A stretch of 54,639 nucleotides of DNA from NCBI GenBank assembly GCA_009840525.1, contig VXNP01000148.1:1-54639 (forward strand), written 5' to 3'. The position numbers and the translations under genes were made by a program. Positions 16,382 through 24,097 of the stretch are shown here, piece by piece. The number at the start of each line of letters is the position of its first letter. Position 1 is the first letter of the stretch. The notes beneath the pieces were generated by a model that was not told the origin of the DNA, did no database searches, and saw nothing but the letters and a program-made list of their open reading frames with translations. Source of the stretch: Gammaproteobacteria bacterium. Its GTDB lineage: Bacteria > Gemmatimonadota > Gemmatimonadetes > Longimicrobiales > Gaopeijiaceae.

Positions 16382-16760
16382 CCGACTCTCAGCGCGTCCG
16401 TCCTGTGTTCATCGGATGGCGAGGTCCCGTCGGTGCGAGATGGAGGACTGTCTCCCTCGACAGTCGCTTCGCTCTTCCATGAATTGTTCTCGCAGGTCGT
16501 CGCGGGCATGATCACCGGATTGCTCCTTGATTGGGTGGGGATACCTTCCGTGCATGGATAAATACAACGGGAGCATATTCGACTCTCTCAGATGCCCGCA
16601 GAGAGCAAAAAACCAGCGCCCCGGGTCATTCATGGAGGAGAATGCGGCCCAGATGCCTGCAAGGGGGTCTATCCAGTTGCCCAGACTGGTTTCAAAGGAA
16701 TCTCTGAGAGACTACAGAGAGAATACGCAACGGTGGTGCTGCGGGAGGGGTAGGAGGAGG
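16382..16760. other. Gene-poor A/T-richer stretch
   Basis: 379 nt between the nuclease remnant and the tRNA-like gene. Composition is more A/T-rich than the flanks. Short open frames on both strands lack homology I can recognise. It may be eroded upstream sequence of the nuclease gene. I see no supported gene. Confidence 0.4.
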
Positions 16761-16837
16761 TGCCCCGTAGCTCAATTGGATAGAGCATCCGACTACCGAC
16801 CGGGAGGTTGCGGGTTCGAGTCCCGCCGGGGGCGCCA
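16761..16837 (+). tRNA. tRNA-Arg-like gene, probably degenerate
   Basis: A 77-nt cloverleaf can be drawn: D-arm GCTC/GAGC with A20, T-arm GCGGG-TTCGAGT-CCCGC, discriminator G and encoded CCA. The body is that of bacterial tRNA-Arg. Faults: the first two acceptor pairs fail (T1-C72, G2-G71) because the 5' strand appears to have lost a C relative to the 3' strand CGGGGGC; A31-C39 is mispaired; and the loop reads CTACCGA, placing ACC at 34-36 instead of the ACG expected for tRNA-Arg. It is either a pseudo-tRNA or a gene carrying sequence errors. Its 3' end abuts the small-gene island. Confidence 0.6.
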
Positions 16838-16849
16838 CCTCTCCCCAAA

Positions 16850-16984
16850 TTAAACTTCACGATCCCTCCGGGTTCCGTCAAGTTTCTCGGCCTTCTCTCG
16901 CAGCTTCTTGAGCGTTTCCCGAGCCTTCGGGTTGGTGGGGGTCAGCACGGCCCGCGCAAGCTGCTCCGGCGTTGGGTTGCTCAT
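16850..16984 (-). CDS. Small hypothetical protein, 44 aa
   Basis: Reads MSNPTPEQLARAVL and ends KLREKAEKLDGTRRDREV: a charged, mostly helical peptide with a Lys/Arg/Glu-rich second half that could form a short coiled coil. Its ATG overlaps the stop of the 159-aa gene as ATGA (16981-16984), which argues for translational coupling and a shared role. No family is recognised. The stop lies 13 nt from the 3' end of the tRNA-like gene on the opposite strand. Confidence 0.5.
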   Translation of the reverse strand: MSNPTPEQLARAVLTPTNPKARETLKKLREKAEKLDGTRRDREV

Positions 16985-17460
16985 CCGCCCTCCGTACACT
17001 CTCTGGTAACCATAATGCCATCGAGTCGGAACTGGTTAGCCTCGCTCCGCAGCCAGCCCGACCACGTCAGCCGGGAGTCTGCCTCAACATCCTCCAAGCC
17101 CCACGTCAAGATGTTCTGCTGCACCACGTCTGTCCAGTGGTGGTCAAACAGGTCCACAAGGTCCCACATCTCCACGAATCCGTCACAGGCTTGGGCAGCC
17201 AGAACACTCGCCAACCGAGCCTGATCCCTTGCAAGGGTGAGGAGGCCGAGCGCCTCCATATCCCTTGCAACAACTTTGTCGGCAGCCTCGTCCAGCTTCT
17301 CCGCGGCATCGGTTGAGAAGGATTCCGCAGAGAATATCGGCAGAGCTTGCCCTTCCACGGGTCTTGCCCACGCGAACAGTATCATCACCAGGAGGCACAC
17401 CAAGGCGATGCCCAAGCTCCAGTTTACAAGGTTCTCCTCCGGCGTTCTCGGCAACCTCAT
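16981..17460 (-). CDS. Small membrane-anchored protein of unknown function, 159 aa
   Basis: One strong membrane segment (SLGIALVCLLVMILFAW, about residues 15-31) follows a short N-terminus with few charges, then a soluble, mainly helical domain (FSTDAAEKLDEAADKVVARDMEALGLL...) with two Cys. The exterior domain is acidic. Codon use and base composition are less GC-biased than the neighbours, which suggests acquired DNA. AGAGGG lies 5 nt before the ATG. It forms a two-gene unit with the 44-aa gene (ATGA overlap). I do not recognise the family. Confidence 0.6.
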   Translation of the reverse strand: MRLPRTPEENLVNWSLGIALVCLLVMILFAWARPVEGQALPIFSAESFSTDAAEKLDEAADKVVARDMEALGLLTLARDQARLASVLAAQACDGFVEMWDLVDLFDHHWTDVVQQNILTWGLEDVEADSRLTWSGWLRSEANQFRLDGIMVTRECTEGG

Positions 17461-17564
17461 GGCACCCTCTCTGATGGACGTGAGACCGTACCGTAGAAAG
17501 TTGCAGGGGGTTCTCTCCGGGTGTCAAGGGAATGCCTGACGCGTGGCCTTAACGGGAGCCCATC

Positions 17565-17699
17565 GTGACGCAAGTTTGGTACGCTGAAAGCGAGTCCAAA
17601 CCACAACTGATGGAACGAATGTTCATACACTTGGCGGAGACGGTAGACGACATTCTGACCGTTATCTCCGATTATCTGGACGAACAGCAGATACTCTAG
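17565..17699 (+). CDS. Possible small acidic protein, 44 aa
   Basis: Starts GTG 17565 with GGGAG upstream and reads MTQVWYAESESKPQLMER..., ending ISDYLDEQQIL. It is an acidic, amphipathic-looking helix. The protein-like composition and ribosome site support coding; the small size and lack of any recognised relative argue for caution. It lies alone in the A/T-richer island. Confidence 0.35.
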   Translation: MTQVWYAESESKPQLMERMFIHLAETVDDILTVISDYLDEQQIL

Positions 17700-17984
17700 G
17701 AAAACCCCATCTTGCGCATTCTCACGATGGAATCTTTCTTGTCTGGTCCTGTATAGAACAGGCGTTTTAACCCAAGCTTAGACAACAACTTACGTCACCA
17801 GCGCGCGCGAACGGCGTCTAGCGTGCTGGGTAGTTGCCCCTGCAGGGGCCTATATCGCGCGTCTGACAACTATTCCAGGGAGCGTCTCGGATGGTGTCGA
17901 CTCGTGGCTCCAGAATCCGTCAATGGTAGAATGGGACTATCAGATGTAAATTGGGGACATTCCGACGCCCTCGCGCCCCCGCGC
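17700..17984. other. Noncoding stretch with a 14-bp palindrome
   Basis: 285 nt with no supported gene. GCCCCTGCAGGGGC at 17836-17849 is a perfect palindrome followed by TATAT. Near the right end AAATTGGGGACATTCC (about 17946-17961) resembles the GGGGACA sequences that often flank REP-associated transposases, though no transposase gene is present. Confidence 0.35.
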
Positions 17985-19754
17985 TCACTCCACCGCCACC
18001 CCTCCTGGCGCCACCCGCTTCTCCGCCAGGCCGAGGGCCCCGTCGACCAGGAGGGCGAGCGCGGCGGCCGGGATTGCGCCCGAGAGGATCATGCGCGTGT
18101 CGGAGAGGGCCAGTCCGGCCACGATGGGGTCGCCGAGTCCGCCGGCGCCGATGAACGCGGCGATGGTAGCAGTGCCGACGTTGATCACGGCCGCGGTGCG
18201 GAGGCCCGCCATGATCACCGGGGCCGCGAGCGGGAGGCGCACGTGCCGGAGCAGTTGCGCGGGGGTCATGCCCAGTGCGCGCGCGGCGTCGACCGCTGCC
18301 GGGTTGGCGTCGCGTACGCCCGTGTAGGTGTTGCGCAGGATGGGGAAGAGGGAGTAGAGGAAGAGGGCGAACACGGCCGGGACGACCCCGATCCCCAGCG
18401 CGGGGATCATGAAGGCGAGCAGCGCGAGACTGGGGATGGTCTGCACCAGGCCGATCGCGCGGATCACGCCTTCCGCCCCTCCCGCGACCCGCACGAGCAT
18501 CAACCCCGCGGGGATGGCGAGCAGCGCGGCGGCCGCGAGGGAGATGATCACCAGCACGATGTGGCGGCGCGCGTGGCCCAGGATGTCGGTGCGATTCTGC
18601 CACATGTATGATGCGAAGCCGACGACCGGGCTCCGGGCGGACTCCGCAGTCGGGGCGGACCCCGCGGCCGCGGCTGAATTCCGCCCCGATTCCCGAGCCA
18701 CGGCCGATTCCGCCGGGTCCGATTCCCCGGTCTCTCCTCCATCGGCAACCACGAGCCCCAGCTCCGCCAGGGCGTCACGGGCGATTTCGGCCACGGGGTC
18801 ACCGTCCGACTCCGCGCGTCGGTTCCACTCCCGCACGCGTTCCTCGTCGAGCAGGCCCGAGAGTTCGCTCAGCGCGGCGATCGCGTCCGGTCGCCGGCCC
18901 CAGAAATCCCCGTTGACCAGCCCGGCGGCCTCGTAGGGCGGGAAGAAACCGCGGTCGTCCTCGAGCACCACGAGGTCGTAGCGCGCGATCAGTCCATCCG
19001 TCGAGTACCCGTCGATGACGTCGACCCCGGACTCGACCAGCGCCTCGTACTTGACCGCCTGCAGCAGCGGCAGGACCTCGGCCGCCTCGAAGCCATAGGC
19101 GGCGCGCAGTCCCGGAAGCCCATCGGAGCGCCCGATGAAGTCCGGCGTGAAGCCCGCGCGAAGACCGCCGGCCTCGCGCGCCAGATCGCTCAGCGTGGTG
19201 AGCCCCAATTCCTCCGCGGTCTCGCGGCGCACGGCGATGGCATAGGTGTTTTCGAACCCGAGCGGCGCCAGCCAGCGCGCGTCCCATCGCTCGCGAAAGG
19301 TCCCCGCCACATGGCGATAGACGGCTTCGGCATCGGCCTGCATCTCCTCTCCGAGGATGGCCGCGAGCGCGGTGCCCGTGTACTCGGGATAGATGTCGAT
19401 GGCGCCCGCGCGCAACGCTCCAAAGGCGATTTCGGTGGCGCCCAGGCCGAAGCGTCGGTCCACTGCGATGCCGCCGGCCTCCAGGAGCTGAGCGAAGATC
19501 TCGGCCAGGACGTAGGATTCCGCGAATGGTTTCGAGGCGATGATGACGGGGGGGCGGTCATCCTGGGGCGCAGGTCCGGGCTGTCGAGCGGGCGAGGTGG
19601 GTTGACCCGTAGCCGCGTCAGGAGTGGCCGTGTCAAGTGCTGGCAATGCCTCGCGGGCCAACGTCACCGCCGGCTCGGACGGCGGGCGCGGCGGCGCGGC
19701 CCACGCGACACCGACAACCACGACGATCAGCAGTCCCACCCGTCTCATTCTCAC
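17985..19754 (-). CDS. Betaine-family ABC transporter: binding protein fused to permease (EgtU/OpuB-like)
   Basis: 589 residues. Order: signal/first membrane segment (VGLLIVVVVGVAWAA), a Pro/Ala linker, a type-II periplasmic binding domain at about 69-345, a linker, then a five-or-six-helix permease at about 390-585. Binding-domain landmarks are IIASKPFAESYVLAEIFAQL, DIYPEYTGTALA, ENTYAIAV, DVIDGYSTDGLIARYDLVVL and EDDRGFFPPY, all typical of OpuBC/ProX-type quaternary-amine binders. The permease has the EAA-like loop DAARALGMTPAQLLRHVRLP. Fusions of these two parts are known (for example EgtU), usually with the permease first; here the binding domain is first. GTG 19754 overlaps the ATPase stop (GTGA). 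Divergent from egtB/egtD, so ergothioneine or a related betaine is a plausible substrate. Confidence 0.9.
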   Translation of the reverse strand: MRMRRVGLLIVVVVGVAWAAPPRPPSEPAVTLAREALPALDTATPDAATGQPTSPARQPGPAPQDDRPPVIIASKPFAESYVLAEIFAQLLEAGGIAVDRRFGLGATEIAFGALRAGAIDIYPEYTGTALAAILGEEMQADAEAVYRHVAGTFRERWDARWLAPLGFENTYAIAVRRETAEELGLTTLSDLAREAGGLRAGFTPDFIGRSDGLPGLRAAYGFEAAEVLPLLQAVKYEALVESGVDVIDGYSTDGLIARYDLVVLEDDRGFFPPYEAAGLVNGDFWGRRPDAIAALSELSGLLDEERVREWNRRAESDGDPVAEIARDALAELGLVVADGGETGESDPAESAVARESGRNSAAAAGSAPTAESARSPVVGFASYMWQNRTDILGHARRHIVLVIISLAAAALLAIPAGLMLVRVAGGAEGVIRAIGLVQTIPSLALLAFMIPALGIGVVPAVFALFLYSLFPILRNTYTGVRDANPAAVDAARALGMTPAQLLRHVRLPLAAPVIMAGLRTAAVINVGTATIAAFIGAGGLGDPIVAGLALSDTRMILSGAIPAAALALLVDGALGLAEKRVAPGGVAVE

Positions 19755-20599
19755 CCGATCCCCGCCCGCTTGAGCAGCTCTTCCACGTACCCATCCGCCG
19801 GCGTGCTCAACAATTCCTCCGGACGCCCCACCTGCATGAGGGCGCCGCCCTTCATGACCGCGATCTCATCCGCCAGTTCCACGGCTTCGTGGAGGTCGTG
19901 GGTGACCAGGAGCGAGGTTACCCCCATCCCCGCGCGCAGGTTGTGGAAGCTCCTCCGCAGTTCGCTGCGCGTGATCGCGTCCAGGGCGCCGAAGGGCTCG
20001 TCCAGCAGGATGATCTCCGGGCTGCCCGCCAGCGCCCGCGCGATCGCGACGCGCTGACGCTGACCTCCCGAGAGGTCCCGGGGCCAGCGGTCCCCGAAGC
20101 GCGCCGGGGGCAACCCCACCCGATCCAGCGCCGCGCGGGCCTGTTCCTCGGCATCCTCTTCCCCTCGCAGCCAGGGAACCAGCGCCACGTTGCGGAGCAC
20201 CGACCAGTGCGGCAACAGCCCGCCCTCCTGCTGTACGTAGCCGATGGCCCGGCGCAGAGCCACCGGATCGAAGGACGAGACGGGTCGCCCACCGACATCC
20301 ACGAAGCCCGCGTCCGGTCTGACCATGGCGTTGAAGCAGCGGAGCAGCGTCGTCTTCCCGGACCCGCTCTCACCCACAAGAGCAACGCACGATCCCCGCG
20401 CCACATCCAGCGAAACCCGATCGAGCGCGATCGTGGCGCCATAGCGCTTCACGACTTCGTAAGCGCGCAGGGCTGGTTCGTCGAGGGCTGGTTCGTCGGG
20501 GGCTGGTTCGTCGAGGGCTGGTTCGTCGAAGTGCGCGGCTGGGTCGTCGAGGTTCGCGGACGGTTCGCGCTCACTCGGGGCCCGCGAATCGCGCCCCAT
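19751..20599 (-). CDS. Betaine-family ABC transporter ATPase (OpuBA/EgtV-like)
   Basis: 282 residues. Motifs: Walker A GESGSGKTT, Q-loop IGYVQQEGGLLPHW, signature LSGGQRQRVAIARA, Walker B IILLDEPFGALD, H-loop LLVTHDLHEAVELAD. 'YVQQEGGLLPHWSV' is the typical Q-loop of the OpuBA/OpuCA/ProV branch. There are no C-terminal CBS domains. The first 40 residues are unusual: a Pro/Asp/Glu/Ala tandem (DEPALDEPAPDEPALDEPAL) encoded by four 15-bp DNA repeats. The start at ATG 20599 is a choice; a GTG two codons upstream is possible. Coupled to the fused permease by a GTGA overlap, and divergent from egtB. Confidence 0.9.
   Translation of the reverse strand: MGRDSRAPSEREPSANLDDPAAHFDEPALDEPAPDEPALDEPALRAYEVVKRYGATIALDRVSLDVARGSCVALVGESGSGKTTLLRCFNAMVRPDAGFVDVGGRPVSSFDPVALRRAIGYVQQEGGLLPHWSVLRNVALVPWLRGEEDAEEQARAALDRVGLPPARFGDRWPRDLSGGQRQRVAIARALAGSPEIILLDEPFGALDAITRSELRRSFHNLRAGMGVTSLLVTHDLHEAVELADEIAVMKGGALMQVGRPEELLSTPADGYVEELLKRAGIG
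20470..20529. repeat. 15-bp tandem repeat, four copies, in-frame
   Basis: GGGCTGGTTCGTCGA repeats at 20470, 20485, 20500 and 20515, with one substitution in copy 2. Because 15 is a multiple of three it encodes DEPAL-type units in the ATPase N-terminus, so copy number could change without a frameshift. Confidence 0.85.
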
Positions 20600-20819
20600 G
20601 GTCACGCGCCGACGCCCGCAGGATCCGGGCCGCGTCCGGCACCGGCTTGCGTTCGCGTCCCGCAGCCGCACCTTATGGTTCGGCACTCTCCAGGACCATC
20701 TGGGCGTTGTCTCAACGACGGACGCAAGGAGTCGAATCCATCAAAGGGGTTGCATCCCATTCCGCGCATCCTCTCCGGCACGGGCGCTCCATGGTAGCCG
20801 GGAAGCAAGGTCCCGGACA

Positions 20820-22169
20820 ATGACGGTCCCCGCCCTCCCGCTTGGGCTGCTGCGCGATCGCCTTGGCGAAGCCCGGAACCGCACCCTCGAACTGGTTGCC
20901 CCATTGAGCGACTCCGCCGTGACTCGGCAGCACAATCCGCTCATGTCGCCCATCGTCTGGGATCTGGGCCACATCGCGCACTTCGAGGAGGTGTGGCTGC
21001 TCGAGAATATCGACGGCGCCGGCTCCGGGGCCGAGGGGCTGCGCGGCATCTACGACGCGTTCCGCCATCCTCGCGCCACGCGCGACCAGCTGCCGCTCCC
21101 GGACCGGGCCACCTGCCTCGCCTACCTGGCCGACGTGCGCCGCGCGGTGCTCCAAAGGATGGACGGGATCGACCCGCGCGCCGATGCCCCGCTTCTCCGC
21201 GGGGCCTACGTCTTCAACATGGTGCTGCAGCACGAGTACCAGCACAACGAGACCATCCTGCAGACGCTGCAGTTGATGGAGGGCGAGCCGTATGCGGGAT
21301 TGGGCGGGGGTCGGTGTGGGATGGCGACCGGCGATGGGGTCGAGAGGGGCGAGCCGGGGGAGCCTCATACGCGCTCGACGGACATGATCCACTTCCCGGG
21401 CGGGGAAGTCTCCATCGGCACCGACGACCGGTCGCAGGCCTACGACAACGAGCGCCCGCGCACCCGCCTGCGGGTGGAACCGTTCCGCATCGACCGCCAT
21501 CCCGTCGACAATGCCGCCTTCATGGACTTCATCGCGGCGGGCGGCTACCGGACCGACGCGCACTGGAGCGAGGCCGGCCTCGCGTGGCGCGCCGGGGAGC
21601 GTGCGGAAGCCCCTCTCTTCTGGTTCCGGCGGGACGGCGTGTGGTGGACCCGCGCGATGGGCAGCGAAGTGCCCGTCGATCCCGCGCTCCCGGTCTGTCA
21701 TGTCTCCTGGTACGAGGCCGACGCGTTCGCGCGGCGCGCCGGGAAGCGGCTCCCCACCGAAGCCGAGTGGGAGGTTGCCGCGAGCTGGGATCCGGTCCGA
21801 GCGCGCGCCCTTCTCTACCCCTGGGGCGACGAACCCGCGACGCCATCGCGCGCCAACCTGGACGCCGTCCGCCCCGGACCGGACCGGCCGGGGACCCATC
21901 CCGGCAACGTCTCGCCGCTCGGCTGCTACGGCATGATCGGCGACGTATGGGAATGGACGGCATCCCGCTTCCTTCCCTATCCGGGATTCCAGCCCTTCCC
22001 GTACCCGGAATACTCGGAGGTCTTCTTCGGGGACGAATACCGGGTGCTGCGCGGCGGCTCCTGGGCCACGCGCCCGGGCGCGATCCGCAACACCTTCCGC
22101 AACTGGGACTTTCCGCAGCGCCGGCAGATCTTCTCGGGGTTCAGGTGCGCGAGCGACGCGAAGAGCTAG
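20820..22169 (+). CDS. egtB: Ergothioneine biosynthesis sulfoxide synthase EgtB
   Basis: 449 residues. The N-terminal DinB-like domain carries the Fe(II) ligands: His51 in DLGHIAHFEE and His138/His142 in LQHEYQHNE, the EgtB three-His arrangement. A C-terminal FGE-sulfatase-like domain follows (IHFPGGEVSIG near residue 190, VSWYEADAFARRAGKRLPTEAEWEVA, GDVWEWTAS, RVLRGGSWATR, and FSGFRCASD near the end). EgtB joins hercynine and gamma-glutamylcysteine or cysteine using oxygen. ATG 20820 was chosen because it begins the DinB fold (ALPLGLLRDRLGEARNRT); the frame is open further upstream. It overlaps egtD by 25 nt and diverges from the betaine transporter. Confidence 0.95.
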   Translation: MTVPALPLGLLRDRLGEARNRTLELVAPLSDSAVTRQHNPLMSPIVWDLGHIAHFEEVWLLENIDGAGSGAEGLRGIYDAFRHPRATRDQLPLPDRATCLAYLADVRRAVLQRMDGIDPRADAPLLRGAYVFNMVLQHEYQHNETILQTLQLMEGEPYAGLGGGRCGMATGDGVERGEPGEPHTRSTDMIHFPGGEVSIGTDDRSQAYDNERPRTRLRVEPFRIDRHPVDNAAFMDFIAAGGYRTDAHWSEAGLAWRAGERAEAPLFWFRRDGVWWTRAMGSEVPVDPALPVCHVSWYEADAFARRAGKRLPTEAEWEVAASWDPVRARALLYPWGDEPATPSRANLDAVRPGPDRPGTHPGNVSPLGCYGMIGDVWEWTASRFLPYPGFQPFPYPEYSEVFFGDEYRVLRGGSWATRPGAIRNTFRNWDFPQRRQIFSGFRCASDAKS

Positions 22170-23110
22170 ACGAGCTGGCGCGCGGTCTGGCGCGCACGCC
22201 CAAGACCGTCTCGTCGCGCTACTTCTACGACGAGCGCGGATCGGAACTCTTCGAGGCCATCACCCGGCTTCCCGAGTACTACCTCACCCGTGCCGAGCGC
22301 GGGCTGCTGACGCGCATCGCGCGCGGACTGGTCGGGGAGGTGCAGCCGCGCTCGCTGGTCGAGTTCGGAGCCGGGAGCGCGCGCAAGACCCGGATTCTGC
22401 TGGACATGATGACGGCAGGGGGGAGAGCCGCGGTCTACGTTCCGGTCGATGTCAGCGAGGATTTTCTGTTCGACACGGCGCGGCGGCTCCGCGACGAATA
22501 CCCAACGCTCAAGGTGCGCCCCGAGGTCGCGGACATGACGCGTGGCCTCCGGCCTGCGGCTCGGCCGCCGGCGCCCTGCATCTACGCGCTTCTGGGAAGC
22601 ACGATCGGCAACTTCACCCATGAGGAGGCGGTGCGCATGGTCGCCGGGTTGAGTTCGGGGATGCGCGAGGGGGACGTGTTCCTGCTGGGTGCGGATCTCC
22701 GCCCGAGCCCCGGCAAGTCGCTCGAGTCACTCGAGGCGGCGTACAACGATGCCGCCGGAGTGACCGTGGAGTTCAACCGCAATCTGCTGCGGGTGCTGAA
22801 CGCCCGCTTCGGCACCGATTTCGACCCTTCGCGCTTTCGCCACCGCGCCTGGTATGATGCCGCCAATACGCGCATCGAGATGCACTTGGAGGCCCTCTCG
22901 GCGCATGCGGTGGCCTTGCCCGGCGGTCCGGTGATATCCTTTCGGGAAGGTGAGACGCTGCGCACCGAGATCAGTTGCAAGTACGACCGGGCGGCGGTCC
23001 ACTCGCTGCTGCTGCAGGCGGGTCTCGAGATGGTGCGCTGGTGGACGGACGAAGGGTGTCGATTCGCGCTGGCGCTGGGCGCCGTGAACTCGGGAGGAGG
23101 CTCTCCGTGA
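22145..23110 (+). CDS. egtD: Histidine N-alpha-methyltransferase EgtD
   Basis: 321 residues, the usual EgtD length. It trimethylates the alpha-amine of histidine to hercynine using SAM. Signatures: TPKTVSSRYFYDERGSELFE, ITRLPEYYLTRAE, the SAM loop LVEFGAGSARKTRILLD, YVPVDVSEDF, LLGSTIGNF and EISCKYDR. The GTG at 22145 lies inside the last codons of egtB and gives the full-length family N-terminus. GTGA links it to the next gene (start 23107). With EgtB it forms the core ergothioneine route. Confidence 0.95.
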   Translation: MRERREELDELARGLARTPKTVSSRYFYDERGSELFEAITRLPEYYLTRAERGLLTRIARGLVGEVQPRSLVEFGAGSARKTRILLDMMTAGGRAAVYVPVDVSEDFLFDTARRLRDEYPTLKVRPEVADMTRGLRPAARPPAPCIYALLGSTIGNFTHEEAVRMVAGLSSGMREGDVFLLGADLRPSPGKSLESLEAAYNDAAGVTVEFNRNLLRVLNARFGTDFDPSRFRHRAWYDAANTRIEMHLEALSAHAVALPGGPVISFREGETLRTEISCKYDRAAVHSLLLQAGLEMVRWWTDEGCRFALALGAVNSGGGSP

Positions 23111-24066
23111 AGAAGATCGGGTTGGTGGGTGTCGGGACGTTCGCGCTGATCGTTTTGATGAGAATGTTCTTCGGGGGCGAGGCCGCGGCTGCGGGAGCAG
23201 CCTCGGTGGACCATGCCGCGCCGACCGGCGAGGTCCCCGCCCCAACCGCGGCGGAAGCTGCGGCGCCAGCCGCCGCGGCTGCGAACGCGGCGCCCGGCGG
23301 CAGGCCATCCCCGGCCATCCCGCCGCGCCCCGCGGCCGCGACCACCCCGGCCCTGCAGGAAGCCCAGGAGGCGCCGCCCCAGGAGGCACCTCGCCGGCGC
23401 CGCTGGCGGAGCTACAACCGCTACCCGGGACCCATTCCCACCCCGGAGGAGTGGCGCGCCCCCGAAGGCCCGGTGCGGATCGCCCTGCAGGTCGGTCACT
23501 GGCGAACCGAGGAGGCTCCCCGCGAGCTGTCGGGACTGCGGCGCAACGGGGCCAACTGGAACGGGCTGGCCGAGTGGGAGGTGAACCTCGAGATCGCGCG
23601 CCACACCGGCGCCATGCTGGAAGAGCTGGGCTACATGGTCGACATCCTGCCCGCCGTGGTGCCCCCCGACTACCGCGCCCACCTCTTCATCGCCATCCAT
23701 GCCGACGCGAGCAACGACCCTGGCACGACGGGCTACCGGGTGGCGGCGCCGGGCCGCGACGCCACCGGACGCGCCTCCGACTTCGTCGACCTGCTCAACC
23801 GGAGATACGGCGAGGTGACCGGCATCAGGCGCCTCCCGACCGTGACCCGGCGCATGCGCAACTACTACGCCTTCAACTTCCGCCGCTACGAACACGCCCT
23901 GCATCCCATGACCATCGCGGTGATCATCGAAACCGGCTTCCTCACCAACGCCGGCGACCGCGAAGTAATCGTGTCGCAGCCCGACCTGGTGGCACGCGGG
24001 ATCGTCGAGGGCATCATCGCGTTCCCGATCACGCCGCCGCCCGGACGGGCCAGCACTTCGCCGTAG
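23107..24066 (+). CDS. Membrane-anchored N-acetylmuramoyl-L-alanine amidase-like protein
   Basis: 319 residues. An N-terminal membrane segment (IGLVGVGTFALIVLMRMFFGG) leads into an Ala/Pro linker (about residues 25-95) and then an amidase_3-like zinc hydrolase fold. Expected zinc ligands: His in LQVGHW, Glu in WEVNLEIARHTG, His in LFIAIHADAS; the catalytic Glu is in IETGFLTN. The role would be cutting the stem peptide from murein in the periplasm. GTG 23107 overlaps the egtD stop (GTGA) with GGGAGGAGG upstream, so it is translated with egtD although its function looks unrelated. Confidence 0.85.
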   Translation: MKKIGLVGVGTFALIVLMRMFFGGEAAAAGAASVDHAAPTGEVPAPTAAEAAAPAAAAANAAPGGRPSPAIPPRPAAATTPALQEAQEAPPQEAPRRRRWRSYNRYPGPIPTPEEWRAPEGPVRIALQVGHWRTEEAPRELSGLRRNGANWNGLAEWEVNLEIARHTGAMLEELGYMVDILPAVVPPDYRAHLFIAIHADASNDPGTTGYRVAAPGRDATGRASDFVDLLNRRYGEVTGIRRLPTVTRRMRNYYAFNFRRYEHALHPMTIAVIIETGFLTNAGDREVIVSQPDLVARGIVEGIIAFPITPPPGRASTSP

Positions 24067-24097
24067 CCCACCCCGCCAATCCAGCGCCGAGACATCC

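Noticed and set aside
16669-16881. Minus-strand frame with GGTRTRNLPVGSR...LYPIELRG
   Set aside because: This peptide is the well-known false translation of the reverse strand of a tRNA-Arg gene.
17946-17961. Insertion sequence end (GGGGACATTCC)
   Set aside because: Only one resembling sequence is present, with no transposase or second end; kept as a hint only.
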